Shown here: piece by piece, positions 28,062 through 39,814 of the stretch
Layout of the letters: every line of letters starts with the position of its first letter
Position numbering within the stretch: the stretch's first letter is position 1
Notes under the pieces: generated by a model
The model's database searches: none
What the model saw: only the letters and a program-made list of their open reading frames with translations
What the model was told of the DNA's origin: nothing
NCBI GenBank assembly: GCA_028692635.1
Contig: JAQUWX010000009.1
Span: 1 to 47,266 of the forward strand
Origin: Alphaproteobacteria bacterium
Lineage (GTDB): Bacteria; Pseudomonadota; Alphaproteobacteria; UBA9219
Direction: 5' to 3'
Length of the DNA: 47,266 bases
Made by a program: the position numbers and the translations under genes

Positions 28062-28130
28062 GCCAAGGGGGATCGAACCCCTGACCTCAACAATGCCATT
28101 GTTGCGCTCTCCCAGCTGAGCTATGGCCCC
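28055..28130 (-). tRNA. tRNA-Ala (anticodon GGC), CCA encoded
   Basis: Minus strand GGGGCCATAGCTCAGCTGGGAGAGCGCAACAATGGCATTGTTGAGGTCAGGGGTTCGATCCCCCTTGGCTCCACCA; cloverleaf arms and loop ATGGCAT. Confidence 0.95.
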
Positions 28131-28285
28131 ACACTTTGTAAAGTCGGCGCTAAAATTGCCGATCTTGGGGGGAAAGACAAGCACTAATTATAATAAATTT
28201 AGACTATATTTTCTCCCGCTCACAAAAACTTGGGCAAATATACCACAAGGACGTCAGAGTTCGGTGGTTCTCGTTCCGTTTGTAT

Positions 28286-29245
28286 CTAATCATTGGTTAA
28301 GGATGGAGTGATTTTGTCCCTTGCTATAATAAGCTCTCCCTGGCTTTTAAATAGCGCCGTTCCGTTGTCAAATAGTCGGAAACGGACGCTTGGTAGGGTG
28401 GGATAGCGATATTCTATGCCGGATTTTATTTCTCCGGATTCTAATAATTTTACAACTTTGGCATCCTCAGACGGAACAACCATTAAACTTCTTTTTCCAA
28501 ATGGAGAAAGAGCAGAGTCCGTACGATTCTCCGTTCCGAACAGGTCGTAAAAGCCGTTGCTAGAATCCAGTTTCTTTTGTTCTTCCGCTCTATCTTTCGC
28601 TAGAGAAATATACTCCCCCATGTCTCGTTGGATAACGGAATTTAGCCGGTATTTTTCCGCAAGCTTGACGAATTCTTCCGCCCCAACAGGAGACATTCTT
28701 CGGGTGATTTCTCTTCCTACTTCATAAAAATTTGGGCGTTCTCCATTCATAAATTCCGGCTGATGAGCTAAATCGTCAAAATATTTTATGCATGGAGCAA
28801 TCATTTTTTCTATTGCGATCGAAGCGTTCTCGGACGCAGTTCTTTTGTCCCCAGAAAGTCTATATCCAGCTAATCCTCTGTCGAGCCAGCCTTTCATGTT
28901 TTCACCGCAGAGAATTATGTGCGGTTCCAGATGATTGTTTCTATGGGTCTTGTCCGTAAGAATTAAAACATCTCCATGATCGTGACCAAATAGAGAAAAA
29001 ACTTTTTTGAAGACATGTATGTCCCAGTTCGCTGTGGAGAGCGTGCCTAATGTGCTGCTGCTTAAGTTGCCTTTAATGTCTAAAGAAAATTTTATGTCTC
29101 TGTCTATTGCTCCAGACAGGAGGTCGCTGAAAATTTCATTTTGCAGCGGCCTAAGAACTTTCGAGTCGCGAACGTCTTTTTCTATTTTTCTCAGAAGGGC
29201 GCTTCCTTGCGCGCTATTTCCGTTTATTTCTGTGTAATCGAGCAT
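28286..29245 (-). CDS. Hypothetical protein (319 aa), no family recognised
   Basis: Long ORF MLDYTEINGNSAQGSALLRKIEKDVRDSKVL...; no signal peptide or obvious domain. Confidence 0.65.
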   Translation of the reverse strand: MLDYTEINGNSAQGSALLRKIEKDVRDSKVLRPLQNEIFSDLLSGAIDRDIKFSLDIKGNLSSSTLGTLSTANWDIHVFKKVFSLFGHDHGDVLILTDKTHRNNHLEPHIILCGENMKGWLDRGLAGYRLSGDKRTASENASIAIEKMIAPCIKYFDDLAHQPEFMNGERPNFYEVGREITRRMSPVGAEEFVKLAEKYRLNSVIQRDMGEYISLAKDRAEEQKKLDSSNGFYDLFGTENRTDSALSPFGKRSLMVVPSEDAKVVKLLESGEIKSGIEYRYPTLPSVRFRLFDNGTALFKSQGELIIARDKITPSLTND

Positions 29246-29355
29246 GACGGGATCTCTCCTCGAAAAAAACTCTTGTAAAAACCATATTTCTTGATTGATG
29301 AAAATGTGCGCGAATGTACGTCTGTTTTGCGGGAAACCATAGAGAAAACATATGG

Positions 29356-30297
29356 TTAATTGGACCCGTGGATTATGTCTTCCCAGGCTTTAAGGACTGC
29401 GGTTTTGAATGTTTCCGGCGTGTAGGACGCCAGCGTTTTTTGGCAGGCTTCGTGGTAAAGCGCCAGCGTTTCCGAGTCTTTGCCGGAAGAGGCCATGTCG
29501 ATCGCTCGTTTCAGTTGCGACAGGCAAATCGGAAAATCGTCCTCGTCGGCCCAGAAGCCGTTTTCTGGTTTTGCATATTCGCGGCCTCCGACTCCTGTGA
29601 AGCCTGCTACTACGCAGCCTGCGGACATGGCTTCAAGAGGGGTCATGCCAAAGCCTTCCAGGCGGCTTAGGGATAAAAATACGGATGACTCTCCTAGTAA
29701 TCTTGCGGTTTCCATTTCGGTTTTGTCTTTGATTATTTCCCAATCCCAGTCTCTGTATTCCGGGTATAAAAATCTGAACATGTCTCGGATGTATATCGCT
29801 TCAAGAGCGCGTTTTCTTGGAATATAGCTTATGCGTTTTTGCTTCGGCATGGGATGAAATACGTTCTTGTCTATGGCGCAGGGAATTACATATGCCTTCA
29901 ACTCGGGGTGGCGAAGGGTGGCGTGGTCATAGATGGTTTTGCTGCTGCAAAGTATATGTGTGACGCCATATTCCGCGTATCCTGAGGACTCTCCTATTCC
30001 TAAGGCTCCGTAAAAATGGTTCTGCGAATAGACGATTTTCTTTTGCGGCCAATTCTTTACCGATGCCAAAAGTTGCGGCTGGTCCTCGGGCAGGATGAAG
30101 CATTGGTCGGGGTTAGGGACAAGGTATCCCTGGCCTATTACGGGGACATTCGTGCTGAACCAGGTCGGTCGGCGCCCCTCCTGCTCGAACACTGTTACCT
30201 CGTGTCCGGCCTCAATAAGCGACTCAGCCATGCGGTAATAGCACTTTATGCCGCCGTTAATTACGACTGCTGGGGGGCCTATGAAAACTATATTCAT
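29356..30297 (-). CDS. Glycosyltransferase (GT-B, GT4-like)
   Basis: MNIVFIGPPAVVINGGIKCYYRMAESLIEAGHEVTVFE; SVFLSLSRLEGFGMTPLEAMSAGCVVAGFTGVGGREY. Confidence 0.88.
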   Translation of the reverse strand: MNIVFIGPPAVVINGGIKCYYRMAESLIEAGHEVTVFEQEGRRPTWFSTNVPVIGQGYLVPNPDQCFILPEDQPQLLASVKNWPQKKIVYSQNHFYGALGIGESSGYAEYGVTHILCSSKTIYDHATLRHPELKAYVIPCAIDKNVFHPMPKQKRISYIPRKRALEAIYIRDMFRFLYPEYRDWDWEIIKDKTEMETARLLGESSVFLSLSRLEGFGMTPLEAMSAGCVVAGFTGVGGREYAKPENGFWADEDDFPICLSQLKRAIDMASSGKDSETLALYHEACQKTLASYTPETFKTAVLKAWEDIIHGSN

Positions 30298-30443
30298 TGG
30301 AATCCTTAGGATAAAGCGCCTCGGGAAGGGAAAGAGTCGACATACATCATAAAGTAACAGTAAACCTCTTGCCAGAGAGGCTATAGAGTGCCAAAAAGAT
30401 TGGAGTTTTTCCTCCATGGTCCATTAAGCAGCAGGTAAAATAG

Positions 30444-31487
<1,044 letters not shown>

Positions 31488-31623
31488 CCGGCGGGCCGCC
31501 GGGGGCGTTAATTGGCGCGGATGTCAGCTGTAGAGCGGATTCTGCTGATTGTGCGCTTCAGCTGTGTTAAGTCCACGCGACAGATAACTCTATAAAATCT
31601 ATGAGAAAGCTCATGACTCATAT

Positions 31624-31667
31624 GGCCCGCAGACGCGGGCCGCTGGATTCCCGCCGATCCGGGAATG
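31624..31667. repeat. REP-like intergenic palindrome in the mreB-mreC gap
   Basis: ggcccgc-aga-cgcgggcc then ggattcccgccgatccgggaatgac, resembling the widespread ggattcccgc..gcgggaatgac element. Confidence 0.6.
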
Positions 31668-31924
31668 ACTCGGGGTTGTGGAGTCGTATGAGATATCTGA
31701 TGTCCCCCAATTTGGGCTTGAATAACGCGACTTTTCCATGAGGCATGCCTGTGGATGTGGGGTGTTGTCACGGCTTAGAAAGCCGGGTAAAAATTCTTAA
31801 TAATTTCTTAAAAACAGCTGGTTTTTCAACAGGCATTTGTTAAACTCTCTTCGTCGCAGAAATTGCGGCGTTCGATTTCGTATGACAACTGTTTTTATAA
31901 CAACTAGATGACGAGCGTGAATTG

Positions 31925-32821
31925 ATGTCTGTTCACCAGCATCATAGCGGCTGGAGCGATGTAGCCGCCATACCATGGCGAGTTGCTGCGCATCGTTTTT
32001 CTTTTATATTTTTTCTTGTTCTCGCCGGATGCTTGCTTATCGTTGAAAAAACAAATCCAATAATGGTTGAGGTCGCAAGAGGACACATCGTCGATGGGGT
32101 CGCTCCTTTGCTCGATGTCGCCGCTCGGCCTCTTGAATTCGCTGAGCAGTTTTCAAAGCGCATTAGCAGTTATGCTCAACTGCAAGTCGAAAACGAAAAA
32201 CTTCGTGCGGAGAATTCTCAACTGTCGCGCTGGAAAAATGCGGTCATCGTGCTCGAGCACGAAAATAAAGAGCTGCGGGAGCTGACGCATTTTAACGCTG
32301 AACCAAACCTTTCTTATATATCCGCTCGCGTAATCGCCGATGCCGGAGGGCCGTATGTGCGAGCGCTTGTTATAACCGCCGGAGCATCTGACGGAGTGCG
32401 CGAGGGCATGGCGGCTATGACCGGAGAGGGACTCGTCGGGCGCGTCGTTGAAGTCGGGGATCGCTCTTCGCGTGTTTTGATGCTGAACGATCTTAATTCC
32501 CGCCTGCCGGTTACTGTCGCCGGAAGCGGGGAGCACGCTATTCTTGCCGGGGATAATTCTTCGCAGCTTAGATTGCTTTATCTTCCGCAGGACTCGGTTC
32601 TGCAAAACGGGGCGCGGGTTATAACCTCCGGTCACGGCGGTATTTTTCCTCCTAATCTGCCGGTTGGAACTGTCGTCGGCAGCTCTGGCGGCGGGTATAA
32701 TGTCGTTCCTTTGGCTGCTATGGGCAGAATTTCATATGTAAGTTTGATAGATTTCAGTCTGGCTGGCGGTCCTACAAATAAAATCGCCGCTAAAATTATC
32801 GCCGATGGCAAGTCGCGCTGA
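31925..32821 (+). CDS. mreC: Rod shape-determining protein MreC
   Basis: TM + coiled coil VENEKLRAENSQLSRWKNAVIVLEHENKELREL; GAVREGM..GLVGRVVEVGDRSSRVLMLNDLNSRLPV. Confidence 0.93.
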   Translation: MSVHQHHSGWSDVAAIPWRVAAHRFSFIFFLVLAGCLLIVEKTNPIMVEVARGHIVDGVAPLLDVAARPLEFAEQFSKRISSYAQLQVENEKLRAENSQLSRWKNAVIVLEHENKELRELTHFNAEPNLSYISARVIADAGGPYVRALVITAGASDGVREGMAAMTGEGLVGRVVEVGDRSSRVLMLNDLNSRLPVTVAGSGEHAILAGDNSSQLRLLYLPQDSVLQNGARVITSGHGGIFPPNLPVGTVVGSSGGGYNVVPLAAMGRISYVSLIDFSLAGGPTNKIAAKIIADGKSR

Positions 32822-33336
32822 TGTTTGCCTCCGCTATGCAACGGATGGACGGTGTCATAAGGCATTTGCTGCCTGCCATTACTGCTATTTTGTTCGTTCT
32901 TCTTGGCGTGGTTCAGTGGCCTCTTCCTTATCTCGGAGCGGTTACTCCTTCGTTGGCTCTTATCGCAGTTTATTATTGGGCGGTTCACAGACCTGATCTT
33001 TTTCGGCCAAGCTCGGCTTTTGTCGTCGGACTCCTTTACGATGCGATCAATGGGTATCCCTTCGGAATGTCGGCTCTTATTTTTGTGGCGATACATCAGT
33101 TGGCTCTGACTCAACGGCGGTTCTTCGCGGGACATTCTTTCTTTATGATGTGGTCCGGCTTCGTCCTGACAATGTTGTGCGCGATGGTGGCAAACTGGTT
33201 GGCGATGACTTTATGGAATTGGGATTTTATGCCTCTGATGCCCATCTTTATTCAGGCGTTATTTACGGTGGTTATTTTCCCCATTCCAGCCTGGATGCTT
33301 ATAAAAATCCAGCGCGGACTGTTGGGTAATGGCTGA
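32821..33336 (+). CDS. mreD: Rod shape-determining protein MreD
   Basis: Multi-TM ORF between mreC and mrdA: LALIAVYYWAVHRPDLFRPSSAFVVGLLYDAINGYPFGMSAL. Confidence 0.88.
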   Translation: MFASAMQRMDGVIRHLLPAITAILFVLLGVVQWPLPYLGAVTPSLALIAVYYWAVHRPDLFRPSSAFVVGLLYDAINGYPFGMSALIFVAIHQLALTQRRFFAGHSFFMMWSGFVLTMLCAMVANWLAMTLWNWDFMPLMPIFIQALFTVVIFPIPAWMLIKIQRGLLGNG

Positions 33337-35150
33337 TGGCACGCGATTACGACCGCTCCCGTCTCTTTACCCGTCGAGCTATTCTTATAGGCGGCGCTAA
33401 GCTTGGGCTGCTGTCTTTGCTGGCGGGACGCATTTATTATCTGCAAATAATTCAGGGCAATAAGTATAAAACTCTGGCCGAGGAGAATAGGATAAACCTG
33501 CGTTTGCTTGCTCCTCCGCGTGGGCAGATTCTCGACTCTCATGGCGCTCCGATGGCTATTAATCAGCAGAACTATCGGCTTGTGCTTCTGCCGGAGCAGG
33601 TTAGCAATCTGGATCAGCTTCTCGACAACATAAACGGATTGTTGCCTATCGCGGATGTCGATAGAAAGCGCATATTTCGAGAAATACGGAATAACAGCAA
33701 TTTAAGCGCGGTGATGGTGCACGACAATCTTTCCTGGGATCAGGTCGCGCAGCTTTCATTGAACAGCATCGATATTCCGGGGACAGACATAGAAGTGGGA
33801 GAAGTTCGCACTTATCCGTACACTCATGCGACGTCGCATATTCTTGGTTATGTCGGATCGGTGAGCGAAAAGGATATGGAAGAAGATGAGCCGGTTATGT
33901 CGGTTCCCGGCTTTAAGATAGGCAAAAGCGGAGTGGAAAAATTTTATGACCGTCCGTTGCGAGGAATGGCTGGGACGGTGCAGCTTGAGGTAAACGCAAG
34001 AGGCCGCGTCGTAAGAGAGCTGAATCGTCAGGAGCCAAAGAACGGTTACGATCTCAAGCTTACCATAGACATAGGGTTGCAGCAGTTTACCGCTCAACGC
34101 CTTAGCTTTACGGAAAGCGCTGCCGCTGTCGTTGTCGATGTTAATACGGGCGCTGTAAAGGCGCTGGTATCGCACCCGGGCTTCGATCCTAACCTGTTCA
34201 CATATGGTATCGCTAAGGACGACTGGGATAGTTTGAACGCCGATCCATATACTCCGCTTTTGAATAAAGTGGTGAATGGGGCTTATGCTCCCGGATCTAC
34301 CTTCAAGCCTATAGTGGCTCTGGCGGCTCTGGACGGAGATATAGTCGATCCCGAATCTACGGTTTTCTGTCCCGGACACTTCGATCTTGGCGAGCATAGA
34401 TTCCACTGCTGGAAAAAAGGCGGGCACGGAAATGTGAATATGGAGCAGGCGATGATGGCGTCTTGCGACACGTATTTTTATGATCTCGGAAAGCGCGTAG
34501 GCATCGATCGCATTCATGCAATGGCGCGAAGATTTGGCATGGGGCAGAAGCTTGGCATAGACATGCCGCAGGAAAGATCCGGGCTTATTCCAAGTCGCGC
34601 TTGGAAGCTGGCTACTCGCGGGGGGCTTTGGAGACAGGGAGAAACTCTTGTCGCGGCTATTGGCCAGGGGTACATGCTGACTACGCCCTTGCAGCTTGCG
34701 ATTATGGCTGCGCGTATTGCTAATGGCGGTAAGGCGGTTGTTCCGAGATTATATATTTCGCCAGATGAAGCGGGGAGCGAATTTCCGTCCATAGGGATAA
34801 AGCCCGAGCATATTAAGTTTATAGGCGATGCGATGAGCAATGTCGTTAACAGCACCAGCGGCACTGCATACAGCGCACGCATAGTCGATCCGAAAATGGC
34901 AATGGCCGGGAAGACGGGGACTGCCCAAGTGCGCCGCATTACTATGGCTGAGCGCGAGGAGGGCATTGCTACTAACGAAAGCCTGCCGTGGAAGGAGCGC
35001 GATCATGCTTTGTTTATCGGATACGCTCCTGTTTCGTCTCCGCGCTATGCTGTGTCCGTTATAATTGAGCATGGCGGCGGCGGTTCACACGTCGCTGGTC
35101 CTGTGGCTCGCGATCTGTTGACGGAAGCTCAAAAGCGGTTGGGGGTTTAG
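33336..35150 (+). CDS. mrdA: Penicillin-binding protein 2
   Basis: PRGQILDSHGAPMAINQQNYR; APGSTFKPIVALAAL; MASCDTYFYDLGKRVG; GKTGTAQV motifs. Confidence 0.96.
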   Translation: MARDYDRSRLFTRRAILIGGAKLGLLSLLAGRIYYLQIIQGNKYKTLAEENRINLRLLAPPRGQILDSHGAPMAINQQNYRLVLLPEQVSNLDQLLDNINGLLPIADVDRKRIFREIRNNSNLSAVMVHDNLSWDQVAQLSLNSIDIPGTDIEVGEVRTYPYTHATSHILGYVGSVSEKDMEEDEPVMSVPGFKIGKSGVEKFYDRPLRGMAGTVQLEVNARGRVVRELNRQEPKNGYDLKLTIDIGLQQFTAQRLSFTESAAAVVVDVNTGAVKALVSHPGFDPNLFTYGIAKDDWDSLNADPYTPLLNKVVNGAYAPGSTFKPIVALAALDGDIVDPESTVFCPGHFDLGEHRFHCWKKGGHGNVNMEQAMMASCDTYFYDLGKRVGIDRIHAMARRFGMGQKLGIDMPQERSGLIPSRAWKLATRGGLWRQGETLVAAIGQGYMLTTPLQLAIMAARIANGGKAVVPRLYISPDEAGSEFPSIGIKPEHIKFIGDAMSNVVNSTSGTAYSARIVDPKMAMAGKTGTAQVRRITMAEREEGIATNESLPWKERDHALFIGYAPVSSPRYAVSVIIEHGGGGSHVAGPVARDLLTEAQKRLGV

Positions 35151-35608
35151 ACCGTTATCAGTTTGCGGAAGTACAGGTCCTGGATTTTTACAGGGCCGCT
35201 GACTTTGTTGACTTCTTTTAGAATGTATTTCTTCATAAAATCCAAGCTGTGGTTCGAGGATATCTCTTCTACCGTGGTGTGGCTGAGGCAGGTTTGGATT
35301 CTGTCTATTATTCGGGGGAGATATCCTTCGAGTTTCTCGGCGTCCTTGGATTCAACCGCGATGCTCAACTCCATTTTTACGGCGCCCATTTTGGCTACGA
35401 CCGACGATATGTTGGTTTTTACTCCGCTTAAATCATAATAGACCGCAGATTCGGACCTACCTGCTAGGGGGTGCCTTTTAAGCTGCTCGGTTCCATATGA
35501 AAAAGCCAGGGTTCCCATGGCTGACAATATGGACAGATAAACGAATACAAACGCCATTATGCGTTTATCCGCGAACTGATCTTTCCATTTTATATCAACC
35601 CGTTTCAT
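35147..35608 (-). CDS. FliL-like single-TM protein
   Basis: N-terminal TM; VKMELSIAVESKDAEKLEGYLPRIIDRIQTCLSHTTVEEI...FMKKYILKEVNKVSGPVKIQDLYFRKLITV resembles FliL C-terminal domain. Confidence 0.6.
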   Translation of the reverse strand: MKRVDIKWKDQFADKRIMAFVFVYLSILSAMGTLAFSYGTEQLKRHPLAGRSESAVYYDLSGVKTNISSVVAKMGAVKMELSIAVESKDAEKLEGYLPRIIDRIQTCLSHTTVEEISSNHSLDFMKKYILKEVNKVSGPVKIQDLYFRKLITV

Positions 35609-35797
35609 CGTTTTTCCCCATTATTGGGTTTTAGGGTCGTTATTTTTTCCTCAAAATCATTCTCTTTTTGCAAAAACTGTTCTTATTTTGCTGCATGTGC
35701 TAATTGTAAGCCCTATGCAGTTAACTTCTTGGTAACTTTCGATAAAATTTGAATTATTGTTGTGGCATTTTTTAAATGGAGCACTAGTATTCATCTC

Positions 35798-36247
35798 ATG
35801 GCTAAGCCCTTAATTCTCCTCGCATCTGACCATCGCGGATTTCGTTTGAAGTCCGAGATCTGCGCTTGGTTAAAAGAACGTAACGTTGATTTTCTCGATT
35901 TGGGACCAGATGGGGAGGATCGTTGCGATGCTTCCGATTTTGCTCTGCGAGTCATCGGGAAAATCAAAGACGATCCGAAATGCATCGGCGTTCTTATCTG
36001 TGGCACCGGGCAGGCTATGGCGATGACTTCTAATCGATTTCAACATATTCGCGCTGCTTTGTGCACAAATACGACTATGGCTCGCCTGGCTAGAGAGCAT
36101 AACGATGCCAATATTCTGGTGATGGGCGCTCATATAACCGGGCTTGAGGTGGCGCTTGATTGTATGGACGTTTTTCTGAAAACTAAATTTCTCGAGGGGC
36201 GTTTCGTTGCGCGTCGGGAAAAGCTGACTGATATGGGCGGACTCTAA
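35798..36247 (+). CDS. rpiB: Ribose-5-phosphate isomerase B
   Basis: ILLASDHRGFRLKSEICAWL...VLICGTGQAMAMTSNRFQHIRAALCTNTTMARLAREHNDANILVMGAH. Confidence 0.92.
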   Translation: MAKPLILLASDHRGFRLKSEICAWLKERNVDFLDLGPDGEDRCDASDFALRVIGKIKDDPKCIGVLICGTGQAMAMTSNRFQHIRAALCTNTTMARLAREHNDANILVMGAHITGLEVALDCMDVFLKTKFLEGRFVARREKLTDMGGL

Positions 36248-36262
36248 AAACGGAGCGATAAT

Positions 36263-37570
36263 ATGGCTGAATGCGCGGCGCATGGCAGAAGAAAACCGGA
36301 ACAACAAGCGTTCTTTACCGATTCAGTCAAAGATAGCGATCCCGAGCTTTATAAATCATTGTCAGGCGAATTGGATCGTCAGCAAAATCAGATCGAGTTA
36401 ATCGCTTCGGAAAATATCGTTTCTCGCGCTGTGTTGGAGGCTCAAGGCTCTGTTCTTACCAACAAGTACGCCGAAGGATATCCCGGCAGGCGCTATTATG
36501 GCGGATGTGAGCAGGTCGATATCGCGGAAAATCTGGCTATCGAACGCGCATGTAAATTGTTCAACTGCTCGTTCGCTAACGTACAGCCTAATTCCGGTTC
36601 GCAGGCCAATCAGGCGGTGTTTCTCGCGCTGCTTCAGCCCGGAGATACTTTTATGGGCATGTCGCTTGCGGCCGGAGGACATTTGACTCATGGCGCTTCC
36701 GTGAATATGTCCGGTAAGTGGTTCAAGTCGATAGGCTATGGCGTCAGCAAGGACGATCATAGAATCGATATGAAAGAAGTCGCCCGGTTGGCTCATGAAA
36801 ACAAGCCTAAGATGATTATCGCGGGCGGATCGGCTTATCCTCGTTTTATAGATTTTGCCGCGTTCCGTAAGATCGCAGATGAGGTCGGCGCTTATTTTAT
36901 GGTCGATATGGCTCATTTCGCCGGGTTGGTGGCTGGGGGCGTTTTTCCAAGTCCTTTGCCGCATGCTCATGTGGTGACTACTACTACTCATAAGACTCTG
37001 CGTGGGCCTCGCGGGGGGATGATACTTACCAACGATGCGGATATCGGAAAGAAGATAAATTCCGCCATATTCCCCGGATTGCAGGGCGGACCTTTGATGC
37101 ATGTTATTGCCGCAAAAGCCGTCATGTTGGGTGAGGCGTTGCGGCCCGGATTCAAAGTTTATGCAAAAAATATAGTCGATAACGCTAACGCTTTGGCGAA
37201 CACTCTGATTGCGCGTGGGTTCGATATAATCTCCGGCGGGACGGACAGCCATTTGCTGCTGGTCGATTTGCGGTCAAAAAATCTGAACGGCAAGGCTTGT
37301 GAGAAAAGTTTGGAGCGCGCCGCCATTACCTGCAATAAAAACGGGATTCCTTTCGATCCTCTGCCGCCCGCCGTTACTTCTGGAATTCGTTTGGGGACTC
37401 CTGCGGCTACTACTCGCGGGTTCGGCATCGCAGAGTTCACCGCCGTCGGCGAGATGATCGCCGAGGTTCTGGAAGGGCTTAGAAAATGTAATTCGGAAGA
37501 TAATTCTATCGCAGAGCAGATCGTTAAAAAACGCGCTCTGGAATTATGCCAACGTTTTCCAATCTATTGA
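36263..37570 (+). CDS. glyA: Serine hydroxymethyltransferase
   Basis: [60 protein letters not shown]. Confidence 0.97.
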   Translation: MAECAAHGRRKPEQQAFFTDSVKDSDPELYKSLSGELDRQQNQIELIASENIVSRAVLEAQGSVLTNKYAEGYPGRRYYGGCEQVDIAENLAIERACKLFNCSFANVQPNSGSQANQAVFLALLQPGDTFMGMSLAAGGHLTHGASVNMSGKWFKSIGYGVSKDDHRIDMKEVARLAHENKPKMIIAGGSAYPRFIDFAAFRKIADEVGAYFMVDMAHFAGLVAGGVFPSPLPHAHVVTTTTHKTLRGPRGGMILTNDADIGKKINSAIFPGLQGGPLMHVIAAKAVMLGEALRPGFKVYAKNIVDNANALANTLIARGFDIISGGTDSHLLLVDLRSKNLNGKACEKSLERAAITCNKNGIPFDPLPPAVTSGIRLGTPAATTRGFGIAEFTAVGEMIAEVLEGLRKCNSEDNSIAEQIVKKRALELCQRFPIY

Positions 37571-37582
37571 GGAGCAAAATAT

Positions 37583-38041
37583 ATGCGCTGCCCATTTTGT
37601 GGACATGACGATACTCAGGTTAAAGACAGTCGCCCTAGCGAGGATAACTCGTCTATCAGGCGAAGGCGTTTTTGTCCCAACTGCGCCGCTCGCTTTACGA
37701 CTTTCGAGAGAGTGCAGCTGCGCGAGCTTACAGTTCTTAAATCAGATGGCTCCAAGCAACCGTTCGATCGCGATAAACTTACGCGCTCTATGAATATTGC
37801 TCTTCGTAAGCGCCCCATAGACGAGGAAAAGCTGGAGCAGGTCATCAACAGTCTGGTGCGTCAGCTTGAGACTCTGGGGGACAACGAAGTTTCCACCAAG
37901 AAGATTGGCGAGCTTGTGATGGAGACTCTTTATACGGTCGATCATGTGGCTTATGTGCGTTACGCTTCCGTGTACAAGGATTTCCGTTCGCCCGCCGATT
38001 TCAACGAGTTTGTCGATACGTTGAAGCAGGAAATGCCGTAA
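37583..38041 (+). CDS. nrdR: Transcriptional repressor NrdR
   Basis: [48 protein letters not shown]. Confidence 0.97.
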   Translation: MRCPFCGHDDTQVKDSRPSEDNSSIRRRRFCPNCAARFTTFERVQLRELTVLKSDGSKQPFDRDKLTRSMNIALRKRPIDEEKLEQVINSLVRQLETLGDNEVSTKKIGELVMETLYTVDHVAYVRYASVYKDFRSPADFNEFVDTLKQEMP

Positions 38042-38044
38042 CCG

Positions 38045-38644
38045 ATGTTCACAGGCATTATTCAATCAAGAGGCACCGTTTCCTCTGTGGAGAACGAAGG
38101 GGATAGGCTTTTTGCCATATCGACCAGGATGTCCATGTCCGATGTTTTAATCGGCGCGTCCATTGCTTGCAGCGGAGTTTGTCTTACGGTCATCAAAAAA
38201 ATTAAAGGCGGTTTTATGGTTCAGGCGTCTATGGAGACGCTTGAGACAACTACGGCCTGTAAATGGCGAGTGGGGACAAAGCTTAATCTGGAGCGAGCGT
38301 TGCGTCTCGGGGACGAGATTGGCGGGCATCTGGTTTTGGGCCATGTAGATGGCGTGGCGCGGGTTATCTCGAAAATCGACGATAATGAGAGCGTAAGATA
38401 TGCGTTTGAATTTCCGCAGGAGTTTTCACGGTTTCTCGCTCCTAAGGGATCGATAACTATCGATGGTGTGTCTCTTACTATAAACTCCGCTTCGGAAGTG
38501 CGGGCAGAGGTGAATGTAATTCCTCATACTCAGAGAGAGACTACTCTTGGCTGTCTTATTGCCGGAGATAGCGTGAATTTCGAAGTGGATATGATGGCGC
38601 GGTATATCGACAGGATTATTAGCGATGGAGCGCGCAAACAATGA
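38045..38644 (+). CDS. ribE: Riboflavin synthase alpha chain
   Basis: MFTGIIQSRGTV; GASIACSGVCLTVIK; LGDEIGGHLVLGHVDGVA; KGSITIDGVSLTIN. Confidence 0.96.
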   Translation: MFTGIIQSRGTVSSVENEGDRLFAISTRMSMSDVLIGASIACSGVCLTVIKKIKGGFMVQASMETLETTTACKWRVGTKLNLERALRLGDEIGGHLVLGHVDGVARVISKIDDNESVRYAFEFPQEFSRFLAPKGSITIDGVSLTINSASEVRAEVNVIPHTQRETTLGCLIAGDSVNFEVDMMARYIDRIISDGARKQ

Positions 38645-39753
38645 TGGTCGCCGGGGATAGAAGCGGGATTTCCTCTGCGGAGGAAATAATCGAAGAGGCT
38701 CGCAAGGGTCATATGTTCATTCTGTCTGACGATGAGAACAGAGAGAACGAGGGCGATCTGATTATTCCCGCTGAGTTTGCTTCGTCGGAGGCCGTTAATT
38801 TTATGGCTCGGTTCGGGCGGGGCCTCATTTGTCTCGCGCTTGAGAAGAGTCGTGTGGACAGGCTCGGGTTGTCTTTGATGTCTTCTTCTCACGGCGCTCG
38901 CCATCAGACCGCTTTTACGGTTTCGATCGAGGCTCGCGAGGGAGTTACTACCGGAATTTCCGCTGCGGATAGGGCGCGCACTATAAAGGTCGCCATTTCT
39001 TCGGATTGCGGGCCGCAGGATATTACTTCTCCCGGACATATTTTTCCGCTGGTAGCTCGCGATGGCGGAGTTTTGGTTCGCGCCGGACATACGGAAGCTG
39101 CGGTGGATATATCTCGTATGGCGGGGCTTATACCTGCCGGGGTGATATGCGAAATAATGAACGAAGACGGGTCGATGGCTCGTATGCCCGATCTTTTGAA
39201 ATTCGCGCAAGCTCATGGGATTAAAGTCGGGACGGTCGCCGATCTTATAGAATATCGCCGCAGAAGAGAGACTATTGTCGAACGTCGCCGGACTCTCGAT
39301 ATTAAAAGCTCATATGGCGGAGAATTTATCGCTCACGTTTATGTGAACAAGATGGACGGGGCCGAGCATGTCGCTTTGGTTAAAGGAAATATTTCCGGTA
39401 ACGGTAACTCCCCGGTTATGGTCAGGATGCACTCGCTTAACGTTTTTGAAGACGTTCTCGGCGATATATCCAATGGGCATAAGCGCTCTGAGATTGGGGC
39501 GGCTATGTCCATGATCTCAAAGGCCGGGCGGGGCGTCGTCGTTATGTTGAGCGACGATCCGCTTCCTGCCGCTCAAGGCTATGCGCCGGGAGAGGATCAG
39601 ATTCGTTCGGAGCTTAAGGATTATGGCGTCGGCGCTCAGATTCTGCTTGATCTGGGGGTGCGGGATATGGCCCTTATCTCTAATTCCAGGCGGATAATCG
39701 TGGGTTTGGAAGGGTATGGACTGCGCGTTGTGGAACAGCTCGATATAGGATAA
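38641..39753 (+). CDS. ribB: 3,4-dihydroxy-2-butanone-4-phosphate synthase with degenerate GTP cyclohydrolase II domain
   Basis: [57 protein letters not shown]-terminal GCHII-like [25 protein letters not shown] lacks Cys ligands. Confidence 0.93.
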   Translation: MMVAGDRSGISSAEEIIEEARKGHMFILSDDENRENEGDLIIPAEFASSEAVNFMARFGRGLICLALEKSRVDRLGLSLMSSSHGARHQTAFTVSIEAREGVTTGISAADRARTIKVAISSDCGPQDITSPGHIFPLVARDGGVLVRAGHTEAAVDISRMAGLIPAGVICEIMNEDGSMARMPDLLKFAQAHGIKVGTVADLIEYRRRRETIVERRRTLDIKSSYGGEFIAHVYVNKMDGAEHVALVKGNISGNGNSPVMVRMHSLNVFEDVLGDISNGHKRSEIGAAMSMISKAGRGVVVMLSDDPLPAAQGYAPGEDQIRSELKDYGVGAQILLDLGVRDMALISNSRRIIVGLEGYGLRVVEQLDIG

Positions 39754-39814
39754 TATGTGCCACTAATCCTTTCAGGGCAAAAATGCTCGGAATTAAACTA
39801 CAGTAGGTTATGCC

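Noticed and set aside
27813-28184. 123-aa minus-strand ORF
   Set aside because: Runs through the tRNA-Ala gene and the repeat elements; typical spurious ORF over tRNA
31508-31771. 87-aa minus-strand ORF
   Set aside because: Lies over the REP-like palindrome in the mreB-mreC intergenic region
36398-37252. 284-aa minus-strand ORF
   Set aside because: Antisense to glyA; no independent coding signal
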